NCBI GenBank assembly: GCA_007127015.1
Contig: SLAE01000054.1
Coordinates: 1 to 6,243 of the forward strand
Source of the DNA: Desulfonatronospira sp.
Lineage (GTDB): Bacteria; Desulfobacterota; Desulfovibrionia; Desulfovibrionales; Desulfonatronovibrionaceae
Length of the DNA stretch: 6,243 bases
Direction of reading: 5' to 3'
The translations under genes were made by a program, and so were the position numbers. The notes below the pieces were generated by a model. That model was not told the origin of the DNA and searched no databases. It worked only from the letters and a program-made list of their open reading frames with translations. Positions 6,003-6,243 of this stretch are shown one piece after another. Numbering within the stretch: position 1 is the stretch's first letter; each line of letters begins with the position of its first letter.

Positions 6003-6030
6003 TTGACACTGTAATTTTTCTGCTTATTTG
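6003..6030 (+). promoter_or_regulatory. Candidate promoter of hsp20
   Basis: A perfect TTGACA lies at 6003-6008, with TATTTG at 6025-6030 after a 16-bp spacer as a poor -10. The same bases can be read as a heat-shock-sigma-like pattern, CTTGAC at 6002-6007 followed 15 bp later by CTTATTT at 6023-6029, but this does not match the E. coli sigma-32 -10 (CCCCAT). No CIRCE inverted repeat was found. Transcription would start about 40 nt before the hsp20 ATG. Confidence 0.4.
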
Positions 6031-6060
6031 TATAAAAAAAATATAATTGAAACCATAAAC

Positions 6061-6066
6061 GGAGGT
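6061..6066 (+). promoter_or_regulatory. Ribosome binding site of hsp20
   Basis: GGAGGT is a full-strength Shine-Dalgarno sequence 8 nt before the ATG at 6075. The run of eight A at 6034-6041 and the ATAT bases upstream offer no stable pairing partner for it, so an RNA-thermometer hairpin of the ROSE or fourU type is not evident in the near leader. Confidence 0.75.
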
Positions 6067-6074
6067 AACGAATA

Positions 6075-6243
6075 ATGGTTATTGATTTAAGCAGTTTTTA
6101 CAATGTACCAAGAGATCTGGACAAGTTTTTTGATGAGTTATGGAAACCATCAATGATAAGCCAAAGACGTCAGGCATATCCTCCCATCAATATCTCTGAA
6201 GACACATCAAATATTTATGTGTATGCGGAAATGCCAGGTGTAC
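6075..6243 (+). CDS. hsp20: Hsp20/alpha-crystallin family small heat-shock protein, N-terminal part
   Basis: The 56 codons before the right edge encode a typical small heat-shock protein N-terminus: a short aromatic region (FYNVPRDLDKFFDELW, residues 8-23), then the start of the alpha-crystallin domain, YPPINISED at 35-43 followed by the IYVYAEMPGV strand at 47-56. This pattern (P-x-x-x-I-x-E/D, then the AEMPGV turn) is diagnostic for bacterial Hsp20, an ATP-independent cytosolic holdase that keeps unfolding proteins soluble as large oligomers. The C-terminal I-x-I/V motif would lie outside the window. The ATG is fixed by a strong Shine-Dalgarno sequence. The long upstream gap and promoter-like bases indicate that it is transcribed apart from ino1. 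Bacterial hsp20 genes often come in pairs, so a second copy may follow. Confidence 0.93.
   Translation, partial: MVIDLSSFYNVPRDLDKFFDELWKPSMISQRRQAYPPINISEDTSNIYVYAEMPGV

Larger units (their letters stand above)
5660..6074. other. 415-bp non-coding gap between ino1 and hsp20 with several hairpins
   Basis: No convincing reading frame is present on either strand. The gap holds a short direct repeat (ATTAACTTT at 5669-5677 and 5681-5689), a terminator-like hairpin at 5710-5742, a near-perfect hairpin at 5764-5784, a compact set of overlapping inverted repeats at 5820-5871, and the palindrome-like AATCAAAATTTGATT around 5872-5886. The last part, from about 5990, is AT-rich and contains promoter-like sequence for hsp20. 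The length and structure leave room for a small RNA or a long regulated leader, but nothing matches an RNA family that I recognise. Confidence 0.5.

Noticed and set aside
5990..6074. CIRCE operator or RNA thermometer before hsp20
   Set aside because: No TTAGCACTC/GAGTGCTAA-type repeat exists, and no stretch in the near leader can pair well with the GGAGGT ribosome binding site.

Overview
The window looks like chromosomal DNA of a Gram-negative, moderate-GC bacterium, most likely a deltaproteobacterium (Desulfobacterota) of the sulfate-reducer kind. This placement is inferred from three things: the style of the PanC, PanD and MetK sequences, a GlcF/HdrD-like iron-sulfur protein with duplicated CCG domains, and the DUF502 membrane protein beside metK. 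The genus cannot be fixed from the sequence alone. All genes are intact, codon use looks even, and I see no mobile element, CRISPR array, tRNA or rRNA.

Layout. Bases 1-1130 (minus strand) encode nearly all of a cytosolic electron-transfer protein with two [4Fe-4S] clusters and two CCG domains; its C-terminus runs off the left edge. A 160-bp AT-rich divergent intergenic region follows. Next comes a plus-strand block: panC (pantothenate synthetase), a 95-bp gap, panD (aspartate 1-decarboxylase), a DUF502 membrane protein overlapping panD by 8 nt, and metK (S-adenosylmethionine synthetase) overlapping DUF502 by 17 nt. An inverted repeat straddles the metK stop codon. A 138-bp gap with tandem palindromes then leads to ino1, an inositol-3-phosphate synthase of the compact mycobacterial/archaeal type. 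A 415-bp non-coding gap with several hairpins separates it from an Hsp20-family small heat-shock gene that is cut by the right edge.

How the genes work together. PanD makes beta-alanine and PanC joins it to pantoate, so together they supply pantothenate for coenzyme A. MetK supplies SAM. The panD-DUF502-metK overlaps suggest a translationally coupled cofactor operon that also carries a membrane protein of unknown function. Ino1 makes the inositol phosphate backbone for inositol lipids or solutes, and appears to be its own transcription unit with a strong ribosome binding site. Hsp20 has its own leader and promoter-like sequence.

No clearly new multi-gene system is visible. The points most worth following are the tandem palindromes before ino1, the structured 415-bp gap before hsp20, the coupled DUF502-metK pair, and the presence of a mycobacterial-type Ino1 in this background.
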